This document shows positions 7,776-15,365 of a stretch of 64,000 bases of DNA, piece after piece. Numbering within the stretch: the stretch's first letter is position 1; each line of letters begins with the position of its first letter. The DNA comes from Bacillus sp. NTK074B (GTDB lineage Bacteria; Bacillota; Bacilli; Bacillales; Bacillaceae_B). The notes beneath the pieces were generated by a model that made no database searches, had not been told where the DNA came from, and saw nothing but the letters and a program-made list of their open reading frames with translations. The position numbers and the translations under genes are program-made. The DNA is taken from NCBI RefSeq assembly GCF_017303375.1, contig NZ_JAFKOH010000004.1, positions 267,396-331,395 of the forward strand, read 5' to 3'.

Positions 7776-7811
7776 CCCTTTCCCCCCTATCGATTTTATA
7801 AGCCAGTCACG

Positions 7812-8573
7812 TTACGTTAAAGTAAACACAACGGCAATGCCCGTCCCGATGGCAAACGCCGTTAAAAAGGCTTCCGCTCCCTTTGACAACCCCGACACCA
7901 AATGACCTGCCATTAGATCCCTGACGGCGTTGGTGATCAGGAGGCCGGGAACAAGGGGCATGACGGATCCAATGATGATTTTGTCCAACTCCTGTCCCAC
8001 ACCGAGATGGACAAACCCGAAGGACACCATACCAATGATGAAGGAGGCAAGAAACTCGGCGAAGAACTTGATCGGTACGAGGCGATGTAAATAGATCACA
8101 CTCGAAAAGCCGACACCGCCAGTGATCAAAGCAGGAATGAAATCCTCCCACATCCCCTGGAACATGATGAGAAAGCATCCACTGGCGATTGAGGCTGCCA
8201 ACACTTGAATCAGGAAAGAATAAGATAGATCGGACTGATCCAACTTCTCAAGGGCATTGTAGGCTTCTTCAAGGGTCAGATGACCTTGACTGATCTGCCT
8301 CGAGATGCTGTTGACGAGAGTCACTTTCTCAAGATCCGTTGACCTCTCATTAATCCGGATCAGCTTTGTTTTCGTCGGTTCTGAGGTTTCAATCGAGAAG
8401 ATGATCCCCGTAGGCGTCACGTAGCTGTGGGACTCTGATATCCCATACGAAGCAGCGATCCGCATCATCGTATCTTCCACCCGGTACGTCTCCGCCCCGC
8501 TTTGCAACATGATCTTACCCGCCAGCAGGCTGACCTCCATAATGTCATATCTTCTTATCATTTTTGCTTCCAT
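7812..8573 (-). CDS. Threonine/serine exporter, ThrE N-terminal-half subunit (DUF1212/YjjP-like)
   Basis: A 253-residue protein with a soluble N-terminal part (about 1-110) containing the family motif SGAETYRVEDTMMRIA near residues 24-39, and five hydrophobic segments behind it with MPLVPGLLITNAVRDL near 208-223. This is the YjjP half of split ThrE exporters. The ATG at 8573 is selected because GGAGAG ends about 6-8 bases upstream; an in-frame GTG five codons earlier has no binding site. It is the first gene of the two-gene exporter operon. Confidence 0.86.
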   Translation of the reverse strand: MEAKMIRRYDIMEVSLLAGKIMLQSGAETYRVEDTMMRIAASYGISESHSYVTPTGIIFSIETSEPTKTKLIRINERSTDLEKVTLVNSISRQISQGHLTLEEAYNALEKLDQSDLSYSFLIQVLAASIASGCFLIMFQGMWEDFIPALITGGVGFSSVIYLHRLVPIKFFAEFLASFIIGMVSFGFVHLGVGQELDKIIIGSVMPLVPGLLITNAVRDLMAGHLVSGLSKGAEAFLTAFAIGTGIAVVFTLT

Positions 8574-8686
8574 ACGATCTCTCCACACGTGCTTTTTTGA
8601 ATAGGTCTAGTGTATAGGAAAGCAGTTGGGTAAGCAATGCGTAAGAGGAGGATTTTACGTAGATTTAATCTGAAGGGCAGAAAGAA

Positions 8687-8710
8687 GACCGGCCATGTAT
8701 AGGACCGGTC
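8687..8710 (-). terminator. Terminator of thiT
   Basis: GACCGG / CCGGTC stem with extended pairing, just downstream of the thiT stop codon, followed by a T-rich stretch on the minus strand. Confidence 0.65.
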
Positions 8711-8721
8711 CTAGTAAAATG

Positions 8722-9318
8722 TTATGATGCCTTTCGGCTGATTGCCTGCTGGGGCGTCCGTACTTTGATCAGTCTTGGCGCCATGTTGGCCATGATCACC
8801 AATACAATGGAACACAATACAGCCGATCCCAGCATCGTGATGCCGTTCGCTATGAAAGAGAAAAGCAGCGGCGACATATCATCAGGGGCATATTCGGCAA
8901 AGAACACAAACCCTGCGATGAAATGCCAGATATAGCGGGCGAGGCTTCCCATAAATGTCGCAATCACTACCCAAACAATTGCTTTGGATCGTTTGCTGTT
9001 TCCTAATGCTTCCTGTATCTTCCCTGCAAAAACACCGGCAAAACCAATGAAGGCAAAGGCGATGAAGTACTCAATCACCATTTGAACCGGTGTCGCAATC
9101 CAGGCATCTCCAAGGGCAATCTGCAATATTCCCCATAGAAACCCCCCCATCAGTCCTGCTCTCCATCCACGTCGGTAGGATAAGAGAAAGATTGGAACCA
9201 TGGCAATTGAAATAGAGATACTCGGTGACAGCTTAATAGAAGGCAGCATATCAAGAATGACGGCGAAAGCCGCCATCAATGACGCTTCGAGCAATACAAT
9301 AAGTCGAGTGTGTTTCAT
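8722..9318 (-). CDS. thiT: Thiamine-specific S component of an ECF transporter
   Basis: A 198-residue membrane protein of the ThiT (YuaJ) family, the thiamine-binding S component that works with the shared ECF module (EcfA, EcfA', EcfT), which is not in this window. Six hydrophobic segments are visible, and the family sequence includes WRAGLMGGFLWGILQIALG near residues 52-70 and ARYIWHFIAGFVFFAEY, which carries aromatic thiamine-binding positions. The ATG at 9318 follows GAGGGGGA and eight T. The TPP riboswitch directly upstream confirms the assignment and predicts that the gene is shut off by thiamine pyrophosphate. Confidence 0.94.
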   Translation of the reverse strand: MKHTRLIVLLEASLMAAFAVILDMLPSIKLSPSISISIAMVPIFLLSYRRGWRAGLMGGFLWGILQIALGDAWIATPVQMVIEYFIAFAFIGFAGVFAGKIQEALGNSKRSKAIVWVVIATFMGSLARYIWHFIAGFVFFAEYAPDDMSPLLFSFIANGITMLGSAVLCSIVLVIMANMAPRLIKVRTPQQAISRKAS

Positions 9319-9339
9319 AAAAAAAATCCCCCTCAGGTA

Positions 9340-9400
9340 ATGAAACGAAACCATAAGGAGGGTGAATACATGAATTGAAATAAGCATATCCAGGCTTATT
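9340..9400 (-). promoter_or_regulatory. Expression platform of the thiT TPP riboswitch
   Basis: Between the aptamer and the start codon there is a weak hairpin AATAAGC/GCTTATT and then CCCTC, which can pair with the GAGGG of the ribosome binding site just before the ATG. Sequestration of the binding site, or termination at the following T-run, is inferred. Confidence 0.5.
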
Positions 9401-9402
9401 AT

Positions 9403-9489
9403 CCACATCCCTACGCTAGTCCTAACTAACAGGTTCAGAGGGTCAGAACAGATTGTTCACTCTCAGCTTTCGCTCCCCTTGTGGTAACG
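9403..9489 (-). promoter_or_regulatory. TPP riboswitch (THI element)
   Basis: On the minus strand the conserved blocks appear in order: GGGGAGC, GCTGAGAGTGA, GACCCTCTGAACCTG, TTAGTTAGGACTAGCGTAGGGA and a closing GTGG pairing with the 5' end CCAC. These are the hallmark sequences of the thiamine pyrophosphate aptamer. It lies upstream of thiT. Confidence 0.96.
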
Positions 9490-9557
9490 TTTATAAAGTT
9501 GTTACGATTCATTATACATGAAGATTGATAGAAAGAAAGTATGAAAGATTCTTTTCT

Positions 9558-9857
9558 TTAAGGTGTCTCTCTGAGAGGATCATGAAGGATAATGACAGGC
9601 ATTGACTTAGGGGTGACCATGAATCCGTAAATTTTTCCATCCTTGTCCTTATACGCTACAGAATAATCTCCAAATTGGGGTGAGAATTCGACGTCTTGGT
9701 ATTCAAGATCAAGATCCTGATATTTAAGGCTCACATATAATTTGGTGGCGATTCTTGCGGTCAAGTGCTGTACAGTGGATATCCGGTTGGCTACTATTAT
9801 GAGGATGATTGCGATACCGAGTAACATGACTTTCTTTGTACTGGACAATCTGATCAT
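9558..9857 (-). CDS. Small membrane-anchored protein, possibly DUF3139-like
   Basis: A 99-residue protein with one N-terminal transmembrane segment (about residues 9-25) and a small extracytoplasmic domain. The pattern DLEYQDVEFSPQFGDYSVAYKDKDGKIYGF near residues 50-79 resembles DUF3139/YfjL proteins, which share a PKFGxYxVxFKD-type core, but the match is from memory and weak. GGGGG lies 9 bases before the ATG. It stands alone between the thiT leader and the anti-sigma gene. The function is unknown. Confidence 0.6.
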   Translation of the reverse strand: MIRLSSTKKVMLLGIAIILIIVANRISTVQHLTARIATKLYVSLKYQDLDLEYQDVEFSPQFGDYSVAYKDKDGKIYGFMVTPKSMPVIILHDPLRETP

Positions 9858-9940
9858 TCATTCTAGCCCCCTTTTATTTCTTCTTAACTACTATACTCGC
9901 ATACTCTCTATTATATACCTATTCACTGAACCATGACAAA

Positions 9941-9989
9941 AGAGCTACTCTAATAGGCATGTGTCAAAATACCCATTTTCAGTAGCTCT
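9941..9989 (-). terminator. Terminator of the sigma/anti-sigma operon
   Basis: Arms AGAGCTACT / AGTAGCTCT (9 bp) with a 31-base loop; T-runs on both sides make it usable in either direction. Confidence 0.65.
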
Positions 9990-10044
9990 ATTTTTATTAT
10001 TTCCTTTTTTCTTTTTCTTTCAAGAAGGAGTCCTCTTGAAATAT

Positions 10045-11205
10045 CTACTGAGTTGGCATGAATGCTACACTCCAATATCCATCTTCATCCTTCACCATCT
10101 GAAAGCCCATACCTCCCTCACCACCATTATCATACTTAATATATCCATCCATATCGCTTGTTTGAATAAATTTACCGTTATCGATTCCTTTAAAGACACG
10201 TAATATACTTTCCTTCGTCACCCTGTCCGCTCGGGAAAACTTCTCGTCCTCTTCCTTTGTCCACCGAATATAATCCGGTCTGTCTGTGTACATTTCATAG
10301 ACAAGGTCGTGTCGTTCGTCCAGTGATGCCTGGACATACAACTTTGCTATGCTGATGGGGGATAACCCGTGAAGATGTTCTTCCGTCGGGTCTTTGGAAA
10401 ATTCACGGTAGACAATCTCTTCTTCTGGTGTCAAAGAGAAATTCCACTCTTTGCGCTCTTCCTCTACTTTACTGAATGAGAATGGCATGACCACACTGAA
10501 CTTCCATCCATCCTCGTAAACCAGCCTGAAACTTAGAATATTTGCCCTACGTGAACCTACTGAAACCGGTATTTCATATGTTACATCACTCATCATCTCT
10601 GAAGTCCTCACTTTAATAACCGTAGTGTCGGTCCATAGATAATCAGCTTCATACGATACATCCGGTTGCGCCAATTTCCCTTTGAAAACAATGAAGGGAT
10701 GGTTCCCGATCATCTTCTCAGCTCCATCTCGCGTAAAGCTTTGTGATAAGTAGCGGATCACTTTTTCTTTTGAATCCAATCCTTCACTCATATATCGGTA
10801 GGATTCCCCTTCATATATAAAGGGTTCGCCCGTCCCTTCATCATTAATGATGTGATCATATCGAGTGAACGCTTTTCCAATCAATTTTTCGGGTGCATCC
10901 AGCTCAGTCTGTTCCTGATCCTGTGAAATTGGATCTACCTGTCTAATGCTTTCTTGCTCCAGTGAAGCGTTTTGATCATCCCCTCCGACCCCAATCAGTT
11001 CAAAGGTCAGAAATACCCCTGCCAAAATAAAAATGGCCGCCAATACATTGGGAACCAGCCTCCCCATCTTCCTTCTACTCTTTTTTTGACTGTTTGTTTC
11101 CTCGAATAATTTCGTTTTCAATTCTCTCTTAAACTCTTCCCGCGGCGAAAGACCTGGTCGGTTTTTCAAAGAATGTAATAAATCATCATTGAATTTTTCG
11201 TTCAT
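10045..11205 (-). CDS. Putative anti-sigma factor, RsiX-like, membrane-anchored
   Basis: A 386-residue protein encoded directly behind an ECF sigma factor gene and overlapping it by 20 bases. The N-terminal about 50 residues are cytoplasmic and basic, a single membrane helix follows (about 50-69, VPNVLAAIFILAGVFLTFEL), and the remaining about 310 residues are predicted to be outside the membrane. This topology and position are those of RsiX-type anti-sigma factors, which hold the sigma factor at the membrane until a cell-envelope signal. I do not see a zinc-binding HxxxCxxC motif. The assignment rests mainly on context and topology. The operon ends in the terminator at 9941-9989. Confidence 0.72.
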   Translation of the reverse strand: MNEKFNDDLLHSLKNRPGLSPREEFKRELKTKLFEETNSQKKSRRKMGRLVPNVLAAIFILAGVFLTFELIGVGGDDQNASLEQESIRQVDPISQDQEQTELDAPEKLIGKAFTRYDHIINDEGTGEPFIYEGESYRYMSEGLDSKEKVIRYLSQSFTRDGAEKMIGNHPFIVFKGKLAQPDVSYEADYLWTDTTVIKVRTSEMMSDVTYEIPVSVGSRRANILSFRLVYEDGWKFSVVMPFSFSKVEEERKEWNFSLTPEEEIVYREFSKDPTEEHLHGLSPISIAKLYVQASLDERHDLVYEMYTDRPDYIRWTKEEDEKFSRADRVTKESILRVFKGIDNGKFIQTSDMDGYIKYDNGGEGGMGFQMVKDEDGYWSVAFMPTQ

Positions 11206-11728
11206 TTACCAGCACCGCCTTTTCATTGGAATTTCCCACTAATTTTTTCAACAGATTCATACCCCTGTGATAATCTACTTTTACTTTAGAAGGCTTGCAA
11301 TCGAGGATTTTAGCTGTTTCTTTGACGGGGTATTCTCTTAACCCCCTTAAAATGACCACATTTCGATAATCAGGCTTCAGCTTTGAAAGGGCAGCCTGAA
11401 CCATTTCCCACTCTTCATTCTTCTCCATCTCTTCTTCCGGCAGGCCCTCCTCACTTTTCCGTAAATTCAAAAGGACGTCGGGAAGAAGGGAGATAAGCTT
11501 CCTCTTTCGGTAATGATCAATGGCTGTTCTTCGTGCAATGGAGATGATCCAAGTTTTCTTTGAAGATTGATGCTTGAAGCTGTGATAACTTTTGAAGACT
11601 CTCATAAATGTATCCTGGGTTAAATCCTCTGCTTCGGATGAATTGTTCGTGAAATAAAATAAGTACTGGTATACATCATGGAAATATGTTTCATATAACT
11701 CTTCCAGTTGATCGTGATCTTCTTTCAA
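11186..11728 (-). CDS. ECF RNA polymerase sigma factor, SigX-like
   Basis: A 180-residue ECF sigma factor. Region 2 runs from about 10 to 75 with LTQDTFMRVFKSYHSF and KTWIISIARRTAIDHYRKRK, and region 4 from about 105 to 160 with LKPDYRNVVILRGLREYPVKETAKIL and a helix-turn-helix at SKVKVDYHRG. It resembles B. subtilis SigX in sequence and in having a long membrane-bound partner behind it. AAAGGGGGG lies 6 bases before the ATG. A promoter of SigX type lies upstream, indicating autoregulation. SigX controls surface-charge and envelope-stress genes in B. subtilis; the same role here is inferred. Confidence 0.88.
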   Translation of the reverse strand: MKEDHDQLEELYETYFHDVYQYLFYFTNNSSEAEDLTQDTFMRVFKSYHSFKHQSSKKTWIISIARRTAIDHYRKRKLISLLPDVLLNLRKSEEGLPEEEMEKNEEWEMVQAALSKLKPDYRNVVILRGLREYPVKETAKILDCKPSKVKVDYHRGMNLLKKLVGNSNEKAVLVNERKIQ

Positions 11729-11757
11729 TGGGCGTCCCCCCTTTACTGTATCTATTA

Positions 11758-11784
11758 GTCGTTACTGGTGCTTAAATGGTTTCA
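11758..11784 (-). promoter_or_regulatory. ECF-type autoregulatory promoter
   Basis: On the minus strand TGAAAC (11779-11784), exactly 17 bp, then CGAC (11758-11761), about 30 bases before the sigma factor start. B. subtilis ECF promoters share a -35 of AAC type, and CGAC at -10 is the form preferred by SigX. Confidence 0.7.
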
Positions 11785-11816
11785 ATAACTTCTAAAAATC
11801 TGTACTCAAAAAGAAA

Positions 11817-11844
11817 AAGAGCCCTCATGATTACTTCGGCTCTT
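11817..11844 (-). terminator. Terminator downstream of the thioredoxin gene
   Basis: Stem AAGAGCC / GGCTCTT with a 14-base loop followed on the minus strand by TTTTTCTTTTT. Confidence 0.75.
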
Positions 11845-11875
11845 ACTTTAAATAATGTATTATTTTTTTGATTAT

Positions 11876-11940
11876 TAAACGACCGTTTAGCCCTTTTACG
11901 CCTGTCAATTCAATCCTTTCCTCTCTTAATCAAACGTTTG
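11876..11940. promoter_or_regulatory. Two palindromes with AAACG half-sites
   Basis: TAAACGACCGTTTA (11876-11889) and CAAACGTTTG (11931-11940) are near-perfect and perfect palindromes sharing the half-site AAACG, 55 bp apart, between the thioredoxin gene and the sigma factor gene. They look like TetR-family operators, but no TetR gene is nearby. Confidence 0.35.
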
Positions 11941-11941
11941 T

Positions 11942-12268
11942 TTAGTTGTCTAACATCTTCGTGAGACGGGACATTTGGCTTTGGAGTTCGTCGATTGGCA
12001 CGAAGCGTGCTTTTCTGAACATTTCTTTCCCCTCTACAAACATAATCAGGACGGGTACGGTGAAGATGGAGAATTCTCCTGCGATTTCCGGGATTTCTTC
12101 TGCATCGGCATGAATGGATACCACCGATTTAAAATCCTCCAACACCCTTTCAACCTGCGGGAGGAGTGCATGACAGACCGAGCAATTCGGTCTTGATATG
12201 TATAGCAATACAAGCTTTTCAGATTCCAGCACTCTCTTGATGGCTTCTAAAGAATGGATATCTTCCAC
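11942..12268 (-). CDS. Thioredoxin family protein with CSVC active site
   Basis: A 108-residue single-domain thioredoxin-fold protein. The redox motif is Cys29-Ser-Val-Cys32 in YISRPNCSVC, not the WCGPC of true thioredoxin, and the cis-proline stands in FTVPVLIMF near residue 73. The GTG start at 12268 is taken because AAAGGAG lies 8 bases upstream; a longer frame from 12304 lacks a binding site and would overlap the upstream gene. It follows the histidine phosphatase gene 32 bases downstream, so the two are probably co-transcribed. It is a likely thiol-disulfide oxidoreductase whose partner is unknown. Confidence 0.85.
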   Translation of the reverse strand: MEDIHSLEAIKRVLESEKLVLLYISRPNCSVCHALLPQVERVLEDFKSVVSIHADAEEIPEIAGEFSIFTVPVLIMFVEGKEMFRKARFVPIDELQSQMSRLTKMLDN

Positions 12269-12300
12269 TTTCCTCTCTCCTTTCTTTGTGTATAAATGGA

Positions 12301-12843
12301 TCATCCTGTCCTGTCTTGGTACACATACAACGTTCCGTTAGAAGGTTTTCTGAAGGACGGTCCGGTAAATCCACGTTTACGCAATTCTTTTCTCATATAC
12401 ATCATGATTCCCCCATGACCCACAATGAGTACATCTTCTCCTTCACGAATGATCCGATCGACCACGCCACTGATTCTCTCCTTGACTTCCCTTTTACTTT
12501 CCGGCTGGGAACGATGATTGAACCACCAGGCTAACCGGATGAATGTCAAATGTAGAAAAAGTGGAAGCCTCCTCTTAGACTTGAAGAGCGGAGATAACCT
12601 GATTTCCCTCAGCTCCTCAAGATAGGAGATATCTTCACCATATACTGCTTCAGCTGTAACCCGCGCTCTTGATAAATCGCTGGAATAACAGCCCTTCCAA
12701 ACAATGTCATGAAGATCAATAAGGTTCTCTTCCACATCTGACGCATCATATTCCTCCACCCACTTCATCAGCTCTTCACTTGTGACAAACGAAGCCGGAT
12801 ATCCCCTCGTTACTTTAAAATGCCTTATGAGACCAACCTTCAT
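12301..12843 (-). CDS. Histidine phosphatase family protein
   Basis: A 180-residue member of the histidine phosphatase (phosphoglycerate mutase-like) superfamily. The phospho-accepting histidine is in LIRHFK (Arg7-His8) and the second catalytic histidine is His143 in VGHGG. Cys-Tyr-Ser-Ser-Asp-Leu-Ser-Arg-Ala near residue 56-64 is the conserved SxLxRA element. The superfamily's canonical motif is RHG; here it is RHF, as in some small Bacillus members. ATG 12843 follows GGGGGATG. The substrate is unknown. Confidence 0.82.
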   Translation of the reverse strand: MKVGLIRHFKVTRGYPASFVTSEELMKWVEEYDASDVEENLIDLHDIVWKGCYSSDLSRARVTAEAVYGEDISYLEELREIRLSPLFKSKRRLPLFLHLTFIRLAWWFNHRSQPESKREVKERISGVVDRIIREGEDVLIVGHGGIMMYMRKELRKRGFTGPSFRKPSNGTLYVYQDRTG

Positions 12844-12884
12844 ACACATCCCCCACATTCATTATACAAGTTTTAGGAAAAGAA

Positions 12885-12911
12885 TAAGCATGCGTTTAGT
12901 GCGCATGCTTA
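12885..12911 (-). terminator. Terminator of the ZIP transporter gene
   Basis: Perfect 10-bp stem TAAGCATGCG / CGCATGCTTA with a 7-base loop. Confidence 0.8.
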
Positions 12912-12922
12912 CAGCTATCATA

Positions 12923-13738
12923 TTAACCTAAAGAAACATCCAGAATCATCATCACGACGAAACCAAGCATTAATCCTAGCGTAGCCAGGTCCGTACTTCC
13001 TGAAGATTGGGACTCCGGGATCAACTCTTCCACGACCACAAATATCATGGCACCGGCTGCGAATGCAAGTGCATAAGGCAGTAGCGGCTGCACCATCAAG
13101 ACGGCTGCAGCTCCAATGACGGCTGCTATCGGTTCGACAATGGCTGAAAGCTGGCCATAATGGAATGATTTCAGACGGGACATCCCTTCTCCCCTGAGCG
13201 GTATTGAAAGAGCGGCACCTTCAGGCATGTTCTGAATGCCGATACCGATCGCAAGCCCGATGGCTCCCACTAACGTCGCATCTCCAAGGCCAAGGGATGC
13301 GGCCCCAAAAGCAACTCCGATGGCAAGACCCTCGGGAATGTTATGAAGCGTGATCGCAAGGAATAACAAAGTCGACTTCTTAAATTTGGTTGGAGGTCCT
13401 TCGGCATTTTCCGATTCATTCCCCAAATGCAAATGCGGTACTACAAAGTCTAAAAGTCTAATAAAAAAGCCGCCTAGTAAAAATCCAATGGCAGGTGCCA
13501 GCCATGGAATCTGACCGTTCTGTTCACTGAACTCTATCGAAGGGGCCAACAGGGACCAAAATGACGCAGCAATCATGACACCTGCAGCAAACCCGAGCAT
13601 CATATTCAACGTATGCTTCTCAATTTTAGTGAAGAAAAAAACCGTGGCAGCTCCAAGTGCAGTCAATCCCCATGTGACAAGACCCCCGAATAGCGCCTGT
13701 ACAGTGGGATTAAATCCACTTAACCAATCTATGAACAT
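12923..13738 (-). CDS. ZIP family metal transporter
   Basis: A 271-residue ZIP transporter, an inner-membrane importer of zinc or other divalent metals. Eight hydrophobic segments are visible. The metal-binding signatures are HNIPEG (132-137, helix 4) and QNMPEG (169-174, helix 5), and a short histidine-containing loop (PHLHL, 101-105) precedes them. The ATG at 13738 follows GGAGGAG at about 10 bases; an in-frame GTG three codons upstream overlaps the binding site. No Zur or MntR site was recognised upstream. Confidence 0.9.
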   Translation of the reverse strand: MFIDWLSGFNPTVQALFGGLVTWGLTALGAATVFFFTKIEKHTLNMMLGFAAGVMIAASFWSLLAPSIEFSEQNGQIPWLAPAIGFLLGGFFIRLLDFVVPHLHLGNESENAEGPPTKFKKSTLLFLAITLHNIPEGLAIGVAFGAASLGLGDATLVGAIGLAIGIGIQNMPEGAALSIPLRGEGMSRLKSFHYGQLSAIVEPIAAVIGAAAVLMVQPLLPYALAFAAGAMIFVVVEELIPESQSSGSTDLATLGLMLGFVVMMILDVSLG

Positions 13739-14018
13739 ATGAACCACTCTCCTCCGATTAAACAGGTTGAATACTATTCATCTTGCATCAAGGAAACTTT
13801 CTTTGTCAAAGGAAATGCTATACGACCTATTTACCATGGGCCATTATTTTTCTATATATATGTCATCCGATTCAAAATGTGTTTGTATCGTTATTCTTCC
13901 ATACTTCCACAAAGTGTATACCAACAAATCCCATTTTATGGTCAGTAGCACATGGAATATTCGCAGATTGTAAGGATTTTATAATTTTTTCATTTACCCC
14001 TTTCCAAACTGGCAGAAC
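13739..14018. other. Intergenic region without recognised gene
   Basis: Divergent intergenic DNA between the ZIP and GntR genes. It is AT-rich; apart from the GntR promoter and operator at its right end I see no gene or structured element. Confidence 0.5.
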
Positions 14019-14024
14019 TTGTTA

Positions 14025-14056
14025 TATACTTTAACTGTATTAAGACGCCTAGTACA
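14025..14056 (+). promoter_or_regulatory. Promoter -10 and YtrA-type operator of the GntR operon
   Basis: A -10 box TATACT (14025-14030) is followed by the imperfect inverted repeat TGTATTA (14036-14042) / TAGTACA (14050-14056), which overlaps the predicted start site. The half-sites resemble the TGTA-type operators of YtrA-like GntR repressors, suggesting autorepression. Confidence 0.5.
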
Positions 14057-14080
14057 CTATATACAGTCGGGAGGGTGGAT

Positions 14081-14476
14081 ATGTTTGAGCTTGATTTAAG
14101 AAGCCGTAAGCCTATATATGAACAATTAGTGGAGAAGCTGAAAGAATTCATCATCAATGAAGTGCTGAAGCCTGACGAACAATTACCTTCCGTTCGTGCC
14201 CTGGCGCAGCAGCTGACCATAAATCCAAACACAATCCAAAAAGCCTACAGGGAACTGGAAACCCAAGGGTTTATCTATTCGGTGAAAGGACGGGGTAGCT
14301 TTGTTAATCCTTCAAGTCACATTCAAAACGCGGAGAAAATCATGAAAGTAAAAGAAGAGTTGTCGAAACTTTTGTCTGAAGCCCTTTATTTAGGGATCAC
14401 ATCTGAAGATTTAAAGGAGATGATTGCAGAAATTGAGTCATCAGTAGGGGGGAATGGTCCTGATGATAGAAATTAA
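14081..14476 (+). CDS. GntR family repressor, YtrA subfamily
   Basis: A 131-residue GntR regulator with an N-terminal winged helix (about 8-77; QLPSVRALAQQLTINPNTIQKAYRELE contains the recognition region) and a short helical C-terminal dimerisation part of about 50 residues, the size typical of the YtrA subfamily that governs ABC transporters. The ATG at 14081 is 6-7 bases behind GGGAGG; the GTG two codons earlier overlaps it. The gene overlaps the ATPase gene, and an operator-like repeat lies over its own promoter. YtrA of B. subtilis responds to cell-wall antibiotics; that signal is only an analogy here. Confidence 0.9.
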   Translation: MFELDLRSRKPIYEQLVEKLKEFIINEVLKPDEQLPSVRALAQQLTINPNTIQKAYRELETQGFIYSVKGRGSFVNPSSHIQNAEKIMKVKEELSKLLSEALYLGITSEDLKEMIAEIESSVGGNGPDDRN

Positions 14477-15365
14477 GTCCGTAAAGAAAGCTTTTGAAGG
14501 CACGAAAATCATCCATGACACTTCTTTCACTATTCAAAAGGGCTCGATTTATGGCCTGCTGGGATCCAATGGTGCTGGAAAAACCACGTTACTGAAGACC
14601 ATATCAGGAGTACTTAAGCCCGATAGCGGAGAGATATTGATTGATTCGCAGCCTGTTTATGAAAATATCCCGACGAAAGAAACGCTGTTTTTCATACCGG
14701 ATCAACCGTTTTTCTTAGCTCATTATACGCTGGATCAAATGGCCCGCTTTTATCAAAACACCTATTCCAGATGGAATGAGGATCAATACAATTCTTTAAG
14801 CAGCGTCTTCCGGATTGATCCCCATAAAAAACTTCATAAATTCTCCAAAGGGGTTCAGCGGCAGGCGGCCTTCATTCTCGGCTTAGCCACTCAGCCGGAC
14901 GTACTGATTCTAGATGAACCCATGGACGGCCTTGACCCAGTTGTAAGAAAGAAAGTCAAGAACGTGCTGATATCGGAAGTAGCAAACAGGGAAATGACCA
15001 TCATGATTTCTTCTCACAATCTACGGGAAGTGGAGGACATTTGTGATCATATCGGGATCTTGCATCAAGGGGAATTCATATTGGAGAAGGAACTCGATGA
15101 CTTGAAGTCCGGCATTCATAAAGTGCAGCTGGCATTCAAAGGGGAAATCCCGGAGAATTTCTTCAATAAGCTCGAGCTCTTGCATTCAGAGACCCGAGGA
15201 AGTGTTACCCTCTGCATCGTCCGCGGCGGAGAAGATCAAGTGAGAGGCATCATTCAGCCTTATCACCCGGTCATCTTCGATATGCTGCCGCTGACGTTGG
15301 AAGAAATCTTTGTTTATGAAATGGAGGACGTCGGATATGCCATCCAAAACATCATGGATCAATAA
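14463..15365 (+). CDS. ABC transporter ATP-binding protein (YtrB-like)
   Basis: A 300-residue ATPase subunit. Walker A is GSNGAGKT (34-41), Walker B LILDEP (148-153), the switch histidine His185, and the signature is an unusual FSKGVQ (127-132) in place of LSGGQ. The C-terminal about 90 residues form the extra domain seen in YtrB-type subunits. I use the ATG at 14463, about 10 bases after GGGGGG; an ATG at 14454 abuts that site. The frame starts inside the repressor gene and ends inside the next gene, so the operon is translated in a coupled way. It presumably energises the downstream membrane protein. Confidence 0.9.
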   Translation: MIEIKSVKKAFEGTKIIHDTSFTIQKGSIYGLLGSNGAGKTTLLKTISGVLKPDSGEILIDSQPVYENIPTKETLFFIPDQPFFLAHYTLDQMARFYQNTYSRWNEDQYNSLSSVFRIDPHKKLHKFSKGVQRQAAFILGLATQPDVLILDEPMDGLDPVVRKKVKNVLISEVANREMTIMISSHNLREVEDICDHIGILHQGEFILEKELDDLKSGIHKVQLAFKGEIPENFFNKLELLHSETRGSVTLCIVRGGEDQVRGIIQPYHPVIFDMLPLTLEEIFVYEMEDVGYAIQNIMDQ

